From the NCBI GenBank assembly GCA_028288485.1, contig JAQBNO010000137.1, positions 1-64,000 of the forward strand: DNA of 64,000 nt, given 5' to 3'. This DNA comes from Segetibacter sp. (lineage in GTDB: Bacteria > Bacteroidota > Bacteroidia > Chitinophagales > Chitinophagaceae). A model generated the notes under the pieces. It worked only from the letters and a program-made list of their open reading frames with translations, searched no databases and was not told the origin of the DNA. Below, one piece after another: positions 35,898-44,479 of the stretch. The position numbers and the translations under genes are program-made. Within the stretch, counting starts at the first letter, position 1; each line of letters opens with the position of its first letter.

Positions 35898-36530
35898 CTA
35901 CCAGTCTTTACCATTGGAACTGCCGGTACTATTTTTCTTCTGAATGTTTTGCTGAAGCTTTTTCTCGTCCTGGCGCAAGGCATTCAGCATTTGCTCGACC
36001 TGCTTTTTGTTGAGCTTACTATTGTTTTGAGGCTCAGGCTGCTTTTTGTTTTGCTGGTTATTCTGCTTCTTTTTATCCTGCTTTGGTTGCTGTTGGGGGG
36101 GCTGCTTTTTTAATTCGTTCAATGCCTTTTGCAGGTTTTCCCTCGCCTGTTCATCTACAGGGTTGAGTCGCAGGGTTTCTTTGTATGCCTGGATACTCTC
36201 TACCAGTTTGTTCTGCCGGGTTAGTGAAACTCCTTTATTATAAAGTGCTTTCGATTTTGGGGCCGCTGCTTTAGCATTTTTTGCGGCTGCAGCATAAGCC
36301 TTTTCAGCGGCTTCCGTTTTCTTTGATTTATATAATGCGTTTCCCAGGTTGTAGCCTGCTGTGGAATTTTTAGCATTAATATCACTGGCTTTGGTGTACT
36401 CCTCCGCTGCTTTCTCAAATTGCTGCTTTTTGTACAACTCATTCCCTCTTCCAATCAAAGCCTGGTCTTCCTGCGACTTTACACTTTTCGAAAGGAATAT
36501 TACGAGTATAGTAAAAATTATTTTCCCCAT
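35898..36530 (-). CDS. TPR-repeat protein, BatC-like
   Basis: From ATG 36530 the product is 210 aa with a signal peptide (MGKIIFTILVIFLSKSVKS). Residues 25-130 form about three tetratricopeptide repeats (GRGNELYKKQQFEKAAEEY, TAGYNLGNALYKS, YNKGVSLTRQ). The rest is Gln/Lys/Asn-rich with KKQPPQQQPKQDKKK. The gene overlaps the end of the upstream VWA gene by 13 bases. This TPR partner of a VWA protein is the BatC of Bacteroidota aerotolerance operons, thought to act with BatB in the periplasm. Confidence 0.88.
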   Translation of the reverse strand: MGKIIFTILVIFLSKSVKSQEDQALIGRGNELYKKQQFEKAAEEYTKASDINAKNSTAGYNLGNALYKSKKTEAAEKAYAAAAKNAKAAAPKSKALYNKGVSLTRQNKLVESIQAYKETLRLNPVDEQARENLQKALNELKKQPPQQQPKQDKKKQNNQQNKKQPEPQNNSKLNKKQVEQMLNALRQDEKKLQQNIQKKNSTGSSNGKDW

Positions 36531-37531
36531 GAGAACCACTTCATTTTTCGTTCAGGAATAACTGTTTCAAGTATCAGCAAAATAAAAGCTACCAGTAAAA
36601 ACCACTGGAAATAAGAGTTATACACTCTTATCCCTGTTCCACCTATTTGTTTCTTTTCCATCTGGTCCAATGAAGCTATTACCTGCCCTGCAACCTCATC
36701 AGCATCTGCAAACAGGTGATACTCGCCACCGGTTTGGGCAGCAATTAACTGAAGGTCCTTTTCATTCAGTTTTGTAACAACGGTGTTGCCGTTTTCATCC
36801 TTTTTATAATCGTTTAACCCGGGATCGAAAATAGGAGCTCCTTCAGGTGAACCGATCCCTATTGTATGTACGACAACGCCATTCTCCTGCATCACTTTTA
36901 AGGCTTCAGCAGCCTTCTCATCGTGATCTTCACCATCTGATATCAGGATAATAGCTTTGTATTTTTTTTCTCTTGTGTCTAACGAAGCATTGCACATCTT
37001 CAGTGCATCACCGATTTCTGTTCCCTGCGTTGGCACCGCATCTGGGCTCGCATTCGAAACATATAATTTTGCTGCAGCAAGGTCAGAAGTTAAAGGCATC
37101 TGTAAAAAAGCCTGCCCGGCAAAAACTACAAGGCCCATCCTGTTATTGCCCATTTTATCGATGATCCTGCTCAGCACCTGTTTGGCTCTTTCAAGCCTGT
37201 TCGGTTTTACATCCTGCGCAAGCATGCTGTTGCTTACGTCTAAAGCAATCATTACATCAACTCCTGACCTGTTACCGGTATTACCAGCTTTAGGAGAACG
37301 GATATTTGCGGCCCCGATTATGCAAAACACAATGGCGAGGGCAATTAAAAGAAATTTTAGATTATAATTTTTAGCGGAATAATCTTCAGTTAAGGCATTC
37401 ACCAATTCTTCATCGCCTATTTGCCTTTTTACTTTTTTCTTCCAGTACAGTACAAAAAAGAATAACGAACAAAGCGGTACCAGTACCAGCAGTCCCAATA
37501 AAAATTCGATATGTTGAAATGATAACATCAA
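36518..37531 (-). CDS. VWA-domain membrane protein, BatB-like
   Basis: A 337-aa inner-membrane protein with a helix at each end: two near the N-terminus (HIEFLLGLLVLVPLCSLFF and LKFLLIALAIVFCIIGAA) and one at the C-terminus (FLLVAFILLILETVIP). Between them lies a von Willebrand A domain with the MIDAS motif DVSNS, VVFAGQAF and ISDGEDHD. This is the BatB type. In most Bacteroidota the operon also has MoxR, DUF58, BatA and BatD; here only BatB and BatC remain and the next gene upstream is a beta-lactamase. Proposed roles are protein assembly or stress resistance. Confidence 0.9.
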   Translation of the reverse strand: MMLSFQHIEFLLGLLVLVPLCSLFFFVLYWKKKVKRQIGDEELVNALTEDYSAKNYNLKFLLIALAIVFCIIGAANIRSPKAGNTGNRSGVDVMIALDVSNSMLAQDVKPNRLERAKQVLSRIIDKMGNNRMGLVVFAGQAFLQMPLTSDLAAAKLYVSNASPDAVPTQGTEIGDALKMCNASLDTREKKYKAIILISDGEDHDEKAAEALKVMQENGVVVHTIGIGSPEGAPIFDPGLNDYKKDENGNTVVTKLNEKDLQLIAAQTGGEYHLFADADEVAGQVIASLDQMEKKQIGGTGIRVYNSYFQWFLLVAFILLILETVIPERKMKWFSWGK

Positions 37532-37596
37532 TTAAACAAGTGCATTTGCTGCAAGCTACGGTGGAAGTTTACTAAGGAAAACAAAAAACGAACCAA

Positions 37597-38412
37597 TTAC
37601 ATCTTGCCTTGCAGGAAACCAAGTTGTTTTAATATCCCTTTTAAAACATTGGTTCTTATTTCCCGAATATCCAGACCAGGTGCACCTTCAAGATTTAAAG
37701 CAAAAAAATACGGATGCCGGTTTTCTTCGACCCAGCCGACAACCCAACCCAACTCGTTGCCATTCTCCCGATTTCCCCACCCGGTTTTATAAGCTAAAGT
37801 ATAATTCGAATTTTTTTCCTGCACCATCATCTCCTTAACAACACGCATGCTTCTTTTTTGAAACGGCAATTGGTCAAAATACAATCTTTTCACAAGGCCC
37901 AGCTGTTCATCTGCCGTAATTTTTATAGAGTTATCGAGCCAGAAGGTATCTATCTTTCCTATTTTAGCCTTTTCGTAACGTGCACCGTACCCCAAACTGT
38001 CGAGCCAAAATTGCATCGTATCCTTTCCAACACGCCTGGCCACTTCCTGGTAATATGGCACAGCTGAAACTTTAAAAGCCTGCTCCATTGTTAAATCTTT
38101 ATTCCATTCATCAATCCGCCTGGTAACACCATCCCACTTTATCACCATTCTTTCATCCCTTATCTTCCCGGTTTCCAAACCGACAAGAGAATTCACAATT
38201 TTAAAAGTGGATGCCGGCAGATAAGCGCTGTCTTTAAAACGACTTAGATTGTAGATAGTAAATTCGCGAATGCCATTTTTATAGATCCCAAAAGTTCCGG
38301 TAACATGATTATCGTCGAAGAATTTTTTAAGACTGTTATCAATTGTTACATTATTCGGACTACAGGCGCCCAAAAAAATTACTGAAAGCAAAACAACACA
38401 CCAATTCTTCAT
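37597..38412 (-). CDS. Class D beta-lactamase (OXA-type)
   Basis: With ATG 38412 the product is 271 aa, the usual OXA length, with a lipoprotein signal ending in GAC (C17). Active-site motifs are S68-T-F-K71 (LPASTFKIV), S-A-V (the SxV motif), and KTGW. Trp and Tyr contexts around YGARYEKAKI fit class D. It hydrolyses penicillins; spectrum unknown. A frame up to 38667 would add an unlikely extension. The gene lies 65 bases ahead of batB on the same strand, so the two may share a transcript. Homologues in environmental Bacteroidota are chromosomal. Confidence 0.92.
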   Translation of the reverse strand: MKNWCVVLLSVIFLGACSPNNVTIDNSLKKFFDDNHVTGTFGIYKNGIREFTIYNLSRFKDSAYLPASTFKIVNSLVGLETGKIRDERMVIKWDGVTRRIDEWNKDLTMEQAFKVSAVPYYQEVARRVGKDTMQFWLDSLGYGARYEKAKIGKIDTFWLDNSIKITADEQLGLVKRLYFDQLPFQKRSMRVVKEMMVQEKNSNYTLAYKTGWGNRENGNELGWVVGWVEENRHPYFFALNLEGAPGLDIREIRTNVLKGILKQLGFLQGKM

Positions 38413-38775
38413 TAAAAATATTTGCTCAAAGATAGAACGCGAAACGAAGTCAATTCTATTGATTTTTAAAGGAACATAACAGGTAACTACATTCCGTTTA
38501 AATGATCTTAGAGAACTATAAAAAAATTGCGCAAAAGAAGCGATTGTTTTTTTGCAGCGAACATAGTTTAAAGCCCACATGGTGGTCCGGACGGTCCCTT
38601 TGGTGATGTCAGTCACTCGCACTTTCACTTCTAATTGCCGCGATTCTACCGATGTGTATTGCTTCATTAGTTAATAATCGCGGTTAAACTGCATTTGTCT
38701 TATTGCTTTAATTGATAGGTGGAATAGTTTTTTGGGAGTTGATTGTACTCCTCATTTTTAAATAACAATAGCCGC
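38413..38775. other. Divergent intergenic region with repeat-like element
   Basis: About 360 bases between the divergent beta-lactamase and the 93-aa gene. It contains GGTCCGGACGGTCCCTTTGG (38585-38604) and TGATGTCAGTCAC, related to a stretch near 48583. No gene supported. Confidence 0.45.
38581..38625 (-). repeat. Second dispersed repeat type, copy A
   Basis: Read on the minus strand: GTGACTGACATCACC, AAAGGGACC, GTCCGGACCACCATG. The order matches 48583-48643. Confidence 0.5.
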
Positions 38776-39057
38776 ATGGAACCACTTTTTGAAGCAAAAG
38801 CAACAGTCAATGAAATTCTCACTGCCTACAATATCTACAGAATAGACCAGGAAAATTATAAGGCGGAAATTGTCAAAGACGAAGATTCCGATTATAACAC
38901 TTCAGCACCGGAAGAATTGACTCTTACTAAAAACCACGGGACATGGACAACGCATGACAACAACAACAACATCGATCTTGTAGCCACTTTGGGTATTGAA
39001 ATCGACGTTTTCAATAATGGATATGGCGCACTGCTGGGTAGAATTGGTGTTAGGTGA
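38776..39057 (+). CDS. Hypothetical protein, 93 aa
   Basis: From ATG 38776 the protein begins MEPLFEAKATVNEILTAYNI and continues with an acidic stretch (KDEDSDYN), KNHGTWTTHDNNNN and IDLVATLGIEIDVFNNGYG. The mix looks like a small soluble alpha/beta protein. No family recognised. A longer frame from 38743 is less likely. Confidence 0.6.
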   Translation: MEPLFEAKATVNEILTAYNIYRIDQENYKAEIVKDEDSDYNTSAPEELTLTKNHGTWTTHDNNNNIDLVATLGIEIDVFNNGYGALLGRIGVR

Positions 39058-39363
39058 AATAATCGCTTCTACCCATACTGTAGCCGGACCAGGTGTTCAT
39101 TACCCCGGAAACGGATAAGCAATAAAGATGTACTTTTAATTTGTTTGCTTCACTTCTATTTACCAGCTTAGGTTTTACAATGTTGCATGAATTGGTTTTG
39201 TTTTTGATGATAATAGCCATGCACTAAAAAGCCAGTTATCTCTTGTATGCCTAATGGTGCCAGGAAATAAGTAAGTAGAACAGGCATCAAATATGAAGCT
39301 GAAGGATTTAGGTGAACAAAATTTCTGACTTTTAATAAACACTGGAAAACTTAATACTCATTT
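39058..39363. other. Intergenic region upstream of the galactose genes
   Basis: About 300 AT-rich bases. No gene, hairpin terminator or clear promoter box recognised. Confidence 0.45.
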
Positions 39364-40317
39364 ATGGCCTTTGAAACTATTATTTCTTCTTTTGGCAACC
39401 GTTCTGTTATAACCCTCAAGGACTTATCTACCAATACCTTTGCAGAAATTTATTCGTACGGCGCTTTATTAAATCAATTCTCGGGAAGGCACGGAGGCGG
39501 AATGTTGAATGTAGTGGATGGTTTTTCAGGATTACAGGAAGCAACAGAAAAACTAACTACATTTTTTAAAAGCGCCAAACTATCTCCATACGCATGCAGG
39601 GTTAATAATTCAAAGTACAATTTTGGAGAAGGGAATTATTCTCTTACAAAGTTCTCGTTACGTGGCACTGCCATTCACGGATTGTTATACGACGCAGATT
39701 TTTCAATTAAACAACACTCTCACGACGAAAACGGTGCCCGCGTTAAGCTGGAATTTACTTATGACAAAGCCAGCGAAGGTTACCCTTTCTCTTACAAGTG
39801 CGAAGTTGAGTATACATTAACTGAAGGAAACGCACTTTCTGTAAGTACCACCGTAAGCAATGTAGACGAAAAGTTGTTACCTGTTGTAGATGGATGGCAT
39901 CCTTATTTCACCCTGGGAGACAGCATTGACGATTATCAAATGGAATTTCAAAGCAAGGAAATGCTTGAGTTTGATGAGAACCTCATTCCTACAGGCAATG
40001 TTCTGCCGTACCAGGAGTTCGGCTCTCTTAAACCCTTTGGTCCTACCTTACTCGATAATTGCTTTACTCTGAATTTTGCAGAGTGCCAGCCGATGTGTGT
40101 GGTAAGGAATCCTAAAAGAAAAGTGCAGCTTGAAATTTATCCTGAGAAATCTTATCCTTACCTGCAGATCTACACCCCCGACCACCGGAAAAGTATTGCG
40201 ATAGAAAATCTTAGTGCGGCTCCCGATGCTTTTAATAATGGCCTCGGGTTAAAGGTTCTTGAACCGGGTGAAGCTGCTACTTTTACAACTAAATTTATTA
40301 TCAGATCACTACAATAA
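39364..40317 (+). CDS. galM: Aldose 1-epimerase (galactose mutarotase)
   Basis: A 317-aa cytosolic mutarotase of the aldose 1-epimerase family. It interconverts alpha and beta anomers of galactose or glucose. Family features are YGALLNQF, LSPYACRVNN, IHGLLYDADF (active-site His), VVDGWHPYF (second His) and LDNCFTL. Glu near IAIENLSAAPDAFN fits the catalytic base. It lies five bases before galK, so the two form a galactose operon. Confidence 0.9.
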   Translation: MAFETIISSFGNRSVITLKDLSTNTFAEIYSYGALLNQFSGRHGGGMLNVVDGFSGLQEATEKLTTFFKSAKLSPYACRVNNSKYNFGEGNYSLTKFSLRGTAIHGLLYDADFSIKQHSHDENGARVKLEFTYDKASEGYPFSYKCEVEYTLTEGNALSVSTTVSNVDEKLLPVVDGWHPYFTLGDSIDDYQMEFQSKEMLEFDENLIPTGNVLPYQEFGSLKPFGPTLLDNCFTLNFAECQPMCVVRNPKRKVQLEIYPEKSYPYLQIYTPDHRKSIAIENLSAAPDAFNNGLGLKVLEPGEAATFTTKFIIRSLQ

Positions 40318-40322
40318 TTTTT

Positions 40323-41477
40323 ATGTCATCAGAAACCATTATCGCAACATTTGCCGAAAAGTTTGGAACTACACCAAGACTATTTTTTTCGCCGGGAAGG
40401 ATTAACCTGATCGGCGAGCACATAGATTATAATGACGGCTTTGTAATGCCTGCGGCTATTGATAAAGGAATCTGGCTGGCTGTTGCCCCGAATGCAACGG
40501 ATACCGTTAATTTTTATAGTGTTGATCTTAAGGAAGCCTATTCGACGCCGTTATCTATAATTGCACCTGTTCCCGGATGGCAGAATTATTTGTTGGGTGT
40601 AATTGACCAGGTACAAAAAAGGGAATTGACTATTCACGGTTTCGATGTTGCTTTTGGAGGTAATTTACCAATTGGTGCCGGCATGTCTTCTTCGGCAGCA
40701 ATAGAAGGCGGCTTACTGTTTGCGCTTAACGAAATTTTCGACCTTCACTTGCTAAGGCCTACCATGGCTACTATGGCCCAGAAAGCAGAGCATACTTTCC
40801 CCGGGGTAAAAGTTGGTATTATGGATATGTTTGCAAGCCTGATGGGTAAACGCGACCAGGTAATTCTGCTTGACTGTGTAACACTCGATTATAAATACCT
40901 CCCCTTACAATTGAACGACTATTCTTTAGTACTTATTAATACCAAAGTTCACCATTCGCTGGCGAGTGGCGAATATAATGTTCGCCGGCAGCAATGCCAG
41001 GAAGGCTTTGCCATCTTACAGCAAAAGTTACCCAATGTAAAATCGTTCAGGGATATAAAACCCGAAGACGTCGAAAAGCATAAAGATGCCTTAACCGGTG
41101 TTATTTATAACCGCTGCTTATTTGTAACCCAGGAAATTGAGCGAACACAAAAAGCGGCAACCCTGCTGGAAAGCAACCAGGTTGAAGAGTTCGGAAAGTT
41201 AATGTTTCAAACACATGAAGGACTTAGCAAACTATACGAAGTAAGCTGCCCTGAACTTGATTTCCTGGTAAACAAGGCTAAAGAACACCCCTCTATTATA
41301 GGAAGCCGGGTGATGGGCGGGGGCTTTGGTGGTTGCACCCTAAACCTGATCCATAAAAACGATTGGGCCAGGGTAGTTAGTTCAATTACAGATGAATATA
41401 AAAAGGAGTTTAATATAGACGCAGAAGTGTACGAAGTGGCGCCAAGCGATGGCACGTACGAAGCAGCCCAGGCATAA
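40323..41477 (+). CDS. galK: Galactokinase
   Basis: A 384-aa GHMP kinase that makes galactose 1-phosphate with ATP. The three GHMP motifs are clear: PGRINLIGEHIDYNDG from residue 24, PIGAGMSSSAAIEGG near 118, and VMGGGFGGCTLNL near 327. It follows galM with a five-base gap. No galT or galE is in the window, so the rest of the Leloir pathway is encoded elsewhere. A 10-bp-stem hairpin follows 35 bases after the stop. Confidence 0.97.
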   Translation: MSSETIIATFAEKFGTTPRLFFSPGRINLIGEHIDYNDGFVMPAAIDKGIWLAVAPNATDTVNFYSVDLKEAYSTPLSIIAPVPGWQNYLLGVIDQVQKRELTIHGFDVAFGGNLPIGAGMSSSAAIEGGLLFALNEIFDLHLLRPTMATMAQKAEHTFPGVKVGIMDMFASLMGKRDQVILLDCVTLDYKYLPLQLNDYSLVLINTKVHHSLASGEYNVRRQQCQEGFAILQQKLPNVKSFRDIKPEDVEKHKDALTGVIYNRCLFVTQEIERTQKAATLLESNQVEEFGKLMFQTHEGLSKLYEVSCPELDFLVNKAKEHPSIIGSRVMGGGFGGCTLNLIHKNDWARVVSSITDEYKKEFNIDAEVYEVAPSDGTYEAAQA

Positions 41478-41512
41478 TTAAGCAATTCCGGTTTTTTTTG
41501 TACTATTTTCCC

Positions 41513-41543
41513 CAATTCCCGCGTTACATATAGGCGGGAATTG
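41513..41543 (+). terminator. Hairpin terminator after galK
   Basis: Perfect CAATTCCCGC / GCGGGAATTG inverted repeat with an 11-base loop, followed by a weak T-rich tail. Confidence 0.65.
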
Positions 41544-41583
41544 TTGTTTAACAACGGTCATTAGTGCTTCATAGAGATATAAC

Positions 41584-41647
41584 CGTAGAAGAGTGCGACG
41601 CAAGAGAAGCTAAATTGGAGTAATGAAGCCAGGCCCAAAAAAAAGAA
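41584..41647 (+). repeat. Dispersed intergenic repeat, copy 12 (full length)
   Basis: GTAGAAGAGTGCGACGCAAG core and distal GCCAGGCCC followed by AAAAAAAAGAAC. Core and distal ends are conserved; the middle differs. Confidence 0.8.
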
Positions 41648-41752
41648 CTTTCCCGTTTTTTAGATCGTTTTACCGTTAACAGTATTGTTGTATAGCGTAC
41701 TGCCGGCTAACGATTTCCCTGGAAACCTTATTCTAAAAAACCCGGTGGTTCT

Positions 41753-43204
41753 ATGCTTTTCAATTCGTTCGAATTTCTTGTTTTCTTTCCAATAGTTACC
41801 ATTGCATATTTCTTGTTGCCACACAAATTCAGATGGCTTCACCTGCTTATCGCCTCGTGCATTTTTTACATGTATTTTGTTCCTGTTTATATTCTTATAC
41901 TTTTCGCAACCATTATTATAGACTACGTAGCGGGAATATTGATTGAAAAAGCTGAAGGTGGCAGGCGAAAGACATTTTTGATCATGAGCCTGCTGGCAAA
42001 TATTGGCGTGCTCGCGGTGTTTAAATACTATAACTTTTTTATTGATAACATTAATCATGTTACCGGCTCGGGACTGCCTTTTTTAAAGATCATTCTTCCT
42101 ATCGGTCTTTCATTTCACACTTTCCAGGCGATGAGTTATACCATTGAAGTATACCGAAAAAATTTTGCTGCGGAAAAACACTTCGGACTTTATGCCTTGT
42201 ATGTTATGTTCTACCCCCAGTTGGTTGCGGGGCCAATAGAACGGCCAAACAATGTGCTGCCACAATTTCGTGAAAAGAAAACGTTTAGCTATCTGAATGC
42301 AGTAGCAGGCTTCCGGCTAATATTATGGGGCCTGTTTAAAAAAGTAGTGATCGCGGACCGCCTGGCTCAATTTTCAGATCCGGTGTTTGATAACCCTCAG
42401 TCTTTTCCCGGAATTACTATTGCAATAGCAGCTTTTTTCTTTGCATTCCAGATTTTCTGCGACTTCTCAGGCTATTCCGATATTGCTTTAGGAACTGCAC
42501 GGGTAATGGGCTTTAAGTTAATGACCAACTTTAATAAGCCTTATTTTTCGAGGAGTATCTCAGAATTCTGGAAAAGATGGCATATCTCTCTATCAACCTG
42601 GTTCAAAGACTACCTGTACATTCCTTTGGGTGGAAACCGGGTGCCGCTTCCGCGGGCTTACTTCAATCTTTTCTTTGTATTTCTTATCAGCGGCTTTTGG
42701 CATGGAGCAAGCTGGACATTTCTTGCCTGGGGCGCCTTGCACGGCTTCTATTTAATTTTTGCATTAGTTACCAGGAAACCGAGGGAGCTATTCTGCAAAA
42801 AGGTGGGTTTAGATAGCATGGGCCCTTTATATAATTTTATTAATGTAGCTACTGTTTTTATTTTGGTTACAGTAGCCTGGATCTTTTTTAGAGCCCACGA
42901 TGTTGGCAATGCTGTTTTTATGATTAAAAAAATGGCTGGTATTCCTCGCGAGTTCGTTTCATGTATTAGTACCAACGACATTAGCATCTTGAATTTCCCG
43001 ATAAAGCTCCGCCTGGTTTATACCTGTTTGCTATTAATTGTTCTGCTCGAAGCAGTACACGTGATACAGTTGAAGGCACATGGAAATAATTTGTTGGATA
43101 AACTTCCGTTATACTTCCGGTGGGGCGTTTATTATACTGCCATAGCAATGATTATATTCCTCGGGGTTTACGAGGACAAAATGTTTATTTACTTCCAATT
43201 CTAA
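41753..43204 (+). CDS. MBOAT family O-acyltransferase (AlgI-like)
   Basis: A 483-aa inner-membrane protein with about ten helices, typical of membrane-bound O-acyltransferases in the AlgI/DltB branch. The family pattern MLFNSFEFLVFFPIVTIAYF (first 20 residues), LVAGPIERPNN, FCDFSGYSDIALG and the catalytic His region SGFWHGASWTFLAWG are all visible. Such enzymes move an acyl group across the membrane to a cell-surface glycan or secreted sugar. The downstream gene, five bases away, encodes a partner of the SGNH/AlgX type. Confidence 0.93.
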   Translation: MLFNSFEFLVFFPIVTIAYFLLPHKFRWLHLLIASCIFYMYFVPVYILILFATIIIDYVAGILIEKAEGGRRKTFLIMSLLANIGVLAVFKYYNFFIDNINHVTGSGLPFLKIILPIGLSFHTFQAMSYTIEVYRKNFAAEKHFGLYALYVMFYPQLVAGPIERPNNVLPQFREKKTFSYLNAVAGFRLILWGLFKKVVIADRLAQFSDPVFDNPQSFPGITIAIAAFFFAFQIFCDFSGYSDIALGTARVMGFKLMTNFNKPYFSRSISEFWKRWHISLSTWFKDYLYIPLGGNRVPLPRAYFNLFFVFLISGFWHGASWTFLAWGALHGFYLIFALVTRKPRELFCKKVGLDSMGPLYNFINVATVFILVTVAWIFFRAHDVGNAVFMIKKMAGIPREFVSCISTNDISILNFPIKLRLVYTCLLLIVLLEAVHVIQLKAHGNNLLDKLPLYFRWGVYYTAIAMIIFLGVYEDKMFIYFQF

Positions 43205-43209
43205 GTTTA

Positions 43210-44199
43210 ATGAATGCATTTCCTTTCATAAAAAAACTTTTGATCTTTACTGCAGGCCTAGTGCCTATTGTAGGTGTTTTGGCTGTCTATACTTACAGGA
43301 GCGACATAAGGTTGCACGGTTTTAGAAGTATGCCTACTAACAATTTTTCTAACTCAATTTCATTTAATGCCCTGGTTCAAAACCTACATGAGACGAATAA
43401 AATTAACGAGTTGGAGTTTCTTGTTCTCGGTTCGTCAATGGCATTAAACAATGTTTCGGCAGAAATGATGGAAGACTCTCTTCACCTGAAAACCTACAAC
43501 TTCTCTTCATGGGGAACAAAAGGACCAGGGCTTCTTAGAATCATAGAGAATATTGATTTTAGTAATTGCAGGCAGGTTTTGCTTCCTTTTGGCAACCAGG
43601 ACTTGAACGACTCTATTCAGTTTGAAATTAATAACCTGCCCTTAATCAACACTTACCTACGCAACAGTAATAATTGGGTGTCGCAGGCTGAGGCATTTTT
43701 CTATAAGTTCAATTTCAACAATTTTCTTGATACCTGGAAAGTACGGTCCAGAGATCTGTATAAAACGAATACTTATACAAGCCTTAAATATGGAAGATGC
43801 GGCTCGGTGTTACTCGATTCTACAGAATTTGAAATTAGCGCTAAGAGGTATGAGCGATATTTCGATACAACCGGCTTTTCCAGTTTCTTTACAAACATAA
43901 ATTCTCTTCACGCGCTGTTAGCAAAGAAAAACGTTACACTCACACTTGTTTATTTGCCTTGGAGAAATGACCTTATTACGCCCGGGAGACAGCAGGCGAA
44001 TAATAACGTTGTTGCAGCTTTAAAGGCAAAGTTTGGAAAACATTTTATTAATCTCAATAACTTAAAAATAGACAAGTCATTATTTTGCGACGGAAGTCAT
44101 TTATTTAGACCAGGGGCTGAAATGCTTACCAGAAATATTATTGATTCGATCAGGGGCAATAAAAAAGAAACGCTTCTGGTGACCGGCTTAAACAAATAG
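43210..44199 (+). CDS. Membrane-anchored SGNH-hydrolase-like partner of the MBOAT protein
   Basis: From ATG 43210 the product is 329 aa with an N-terminal anchor helix (FIKKLLIFTAGLVPIVGVLA) and a periplasmic domain. LVLGSSMALNNVSAEMM provides the GxS nucleophile of an SGNH fold and DGSHLFRPGAEML the C-terminal Asp-x-x-His pair. This resembles DltD/AlgX-like proteins that receive the acyl group from the MBOAT protein. A longer frame from 43120 overlaps the acyltransferase and is not needed. Sequence divergence is high, so the assignment is from motif and context. Confidence 0.75.
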   Translation: MNAFPFIKKLLIFTAGLVPIVGVLAVYTYRSDIRLHGFRSMPTNNFSNSISFNALVQNLHETNKINELEFLVLGSSMALNNVSAEMMEDSLHLKTYNFSSWGTKGPGLLRIIENIDFSNCRQVLLPFGNQDLNDSIQFEINNLPLINTYLRNSNNWVSQAEAFFYKFNFNNFLDTWKVRSRDLYKTNTYTSLKYGRCGSVLLDSTEFEISAKRYERYFDTTGFSSFFTNINSLHALLAKKNVTLTLVYLPWRNDLITPGRQQANNNVVAALKAKFGKHFINLNNLKIDKSLFCDGSHLFRPGAEMLTRNIIDSIRGNKKETLLVTGLNK

Positions 44200-44300
44200 C
44201 TCAACATCGTCGCCGCCACTATGCGGCTCACTTACACAGAAAACCACCATTGAATATCTTTTTATACAACGTCAACTTACTTAACGCCGGCTCATTTAAT

Positions 44301-44420
44301 TTAAAACTTCACCAGCAATCCAATTCCACGGTTATTTGCGCCGATGCTGTGCACAGGTTTAAACTTGCTCCTGTTAAAGGATGTAAGATTTGTATTGTAA
44401 ATATCGACCGCTGACTTGAA
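44301..44420 (-). pseudogene. C-terminal debris of an outer-membrane beta-barrel gene
   Basis: Minus-strand reading gives FKSAVDIYNTNLTSFNRSKF, KPVHSIGANNRG and IGLLVKF then stop, the alternating pattern and terminal Phe of an outer-membrane barrel. Only about 40 codons remain, cut off at the tsf terminator, with no start codon. It could be remains of a longer gene; family unknown. Confidence 0.45.
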
Positions 44421-44423
44421 AAT

Positions 44424-44456
44424 AAAAATCCCGGAACTGTGAGTACCGGGATTTTT
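44424..44456. terminator. Intrinsic terminator of tsf
   Basis: AAAAATCCCGG / CCGGGATTTTT inverted repeat with an 11-base loop, T-runs on both strands, 24 bases past the tsf stop. Confidence 0.85.
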
Positions 44457-44479
44457 AAAAACAATATTTTAAAGGTCAC

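Noticed and set aside
38413-38667. N-terminal extension of the class D beta-lactamase
   Set aside because: The lipoprotein signal starting at 38412 marks the true N-terminus.
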